Positions 63,280 through 64,000 of a stretch of DNA of 64,000 nt are shown here, piece after piece; within the stretch, counting starts at the first letter, position 1; each line of letters opens with the position of its first letter. The stretch lies in contig CP018227.1 of NCBI GenBank assembly GCA_016865035.1, forward strand, positions 2,385,501-2,449,500. The letters are read 5' to 3'. A program made the position numbers and the translations under genes. Under the pieces are notes generated by a model. That model made no database searches. It was not told where the DNA came from and was given only the letters and a program-made list of their open reading frames with translations. The stretch comes from Kordiimonadales bacterium IMCC3096 (lineage in GTDB: Bacteria; Pseudomonadota; Alphaproteobacteria; Minwuiales; Minwuiaceae).

Positions 63280-64000
63280 TGACCCGAACCCTTGTCAGTT
63301 CCGCCACGCGTGAAGTCCTGATCGGCTTTGACCAGCCTTTCTGTGTGATCGGGGAGCGGATCAATCCCACGGGCCGCAAGCTGCTCGCCGCCGAGATGAA
63401 GGAAGGCGACTATAGCCGGGTGGAAGCCGACGCACTGGCCCAGGTCGCAGCCGGTGCCACCATGCTGGATGTCAATGCGGGCATTCCGCTGGCGGACGAG
63501 CCGCGCATCCTGGCGGAGACGATCCAGCTGGTGCAGTCGCTGGTCGATGTGCCGCTGTCGATCGACAGCTCGATCATCGACGCGCTGGAGGCGGGGCTTG
63601 CCGTCTACCAGGGCAAGGCGCTGGTGAACTCGGTCACGGGCGAGGACGAGTCCCTCGACCGCGTCCTGCCGCTGGTGAAGAAGCATGGCGCCGCAGTCGT
63701 CGCGATCTCGAATGACGAGACCGGCATCTCCACCGATCCGGACGTGCGCTATGCGGTGGCGAAGAAGATCGTGGAGCGGGCCGCGGACTACGGTATTCCC
63801 AGCTCCGACGTCGTGGTCGATCCGCTGGTCATGCCGGTCGGCGCGATGAATGATGCCGGGCGGCAGGTTTTCCGGTTGCTGCGGCGGCTGCGGGAGGAGC
63901 TGAAGGTCAACACGACCTGCGGCGCGTCCAACATCAGCTTCGGCCTGCCCAACCGGCGGGTGATGAATGGCCATTTCCTCTCCATGGCGTCGGCGATGGG
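63279..64000 (+). CDS. Methyltetrahydrofolate:corrinoid methyltransferase (pterin-binding), partial
   Basis: The first 240 codons are visible; the C-terminus is beyond the window. It is a dihydropteroate-synthase-like barrel: CVIGERINPTGRKLLAAEM, MLDVNAGIPLADEPRIL, PLSIDSSIIDALEAGL, LVNSVTGEDESLD, VVVDPLVMPVGAM and TTCGASNISFGLPNRRVMN. These match the folate domain of MetH and the AcsE/MtvA group. With a stand-alone homocysteine domain (bmt) in the window, it is a good candidate for the folate part of a split methionine synthase, or for the methyl acceptor in methylated-amine or ether demethylation. Confidence 0.88.
   Translation, partial: MTRTLVSSATREVLIGFDQPFCVIGERINPTGRKLLAAEMKEGDYSRVEADALAQVAAGATMLDVNAGIPLADEPRILAETIQLVQSLVDVPLSIDSSIIDALEAGLAVYQGKALVNSVTGEDESLDRVLPLVKKHGAAVVAISNDETGISTDPDVRYAVAKKIVERAADYGIPSSDVVVDPLVMPVGAMNDAGRQVFRLLRRLREELKVNTTCGASNISFGLPNRRVMNGHFLSMASAM

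Overview
High-GC DNA (by eye about 65% G+C) from an alphaproteobacterium. FzlA, an MmcB-family protein, an AlgD-type dehydrogenase, a SoeABC-type sulfite dehydrogenase, a PhoX phosphatase and what looks like a split B12-dependent methionine synthase together fit a Rhodospirillales-like or Rhodobacterales-like, possibly marine, lineage. The genus cannot be named from the sequence. I saw no rRNA, tRNA, CRISPR array, insertion sequence or prophage. Both window ends cut a gene: nadE on the left and a methyltetrahydrofolate methyltransferase on the right.

Layout. 1-5.3 kb (minus): glutamine-dependent NAD synthetase (partial), PhoX phosphatase, nicotinamidase, a stand-alone Lrp/AsnC sensor domain and an unknown protein. 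5.5-12.5 kb (plus): DUF547 protein, copper-type P-ATPase with YHS and HMBD domains, Tag-like glycosylase, tandem NTF2-fold protein, DusA, and an Ala/Pro-rich coiled-coil protein. 12.5-18.4 kb (minus): PAS histidine kinase and an overlapping soeABC-type molybdoenzyme operon. 18.6-19.8 kb: thiolase. 19.9-29.4 kb: a uronate-polysaccharide locus with two heparinase II/III-type proteins, two glycosyltransferases, AlgD and a VanZ-like membrane protein. 29.5-36.9 kb: an mmcB-like gene, a 323-bp intergenic region with two unusual linked dyads, a 1957-residue RTX-repeat mosaic protein, and two paralogous small exported-peptide genes. 36.9-46 kb: enoyl-CoA hydratase, TauD-type dioxygenase, uppP, the fzlA-queG pair, a homocysteine methyltransferase, and two tandem membrane histidine kinases. 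45.5-51.3 kb (minus): VUT transporter, queC and mutS with touching or overlapping reading frames, then an acyl-CoA synthetase. 51.5-58 kb: an M16 protease pair, an SDR, a BadH/BadI-like pair, a ThiE-like protein and the PLP-binding YggS protein. 58-64 kb: an ABC solute-binding protein, a PAS-GGDEF diguanylate cyclase, a DUF899 protein, and a one-carbon operon (Virulence_fact domain protein, MetF-like, methyltetrahydrofolate methyltransferase).

How the genes fit together. Much of the window is housekeeping arranged in short overlapping operons. Three themes stand out. The first is cell-surface and extracellular material: the AlgD/heparinase locus lies directly beside the RTX protein, which carries carbohydrate-binding-like domains. 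The second is sulfur and one-carbon metabolism: a sulfite dehydrogenase, a TauD-type oxygenase, a stand-alone homocysteine-binding protein and separate folate-binding modules. The third is queuosine synthesis and salvage (queG, queC, VUT).

The part most worth attention is 29.9-36.9 kb. The RTX gene is preceded by two perfect dyads with equal 12-nt spacers whose centres are exact 14-bp inverted copies of each other. It is followed by two small genes encoding near-identical twin-arginine-like leaders with glycine/cysteine-rich tails. This combination may be a surface or secretion module that has not been described.
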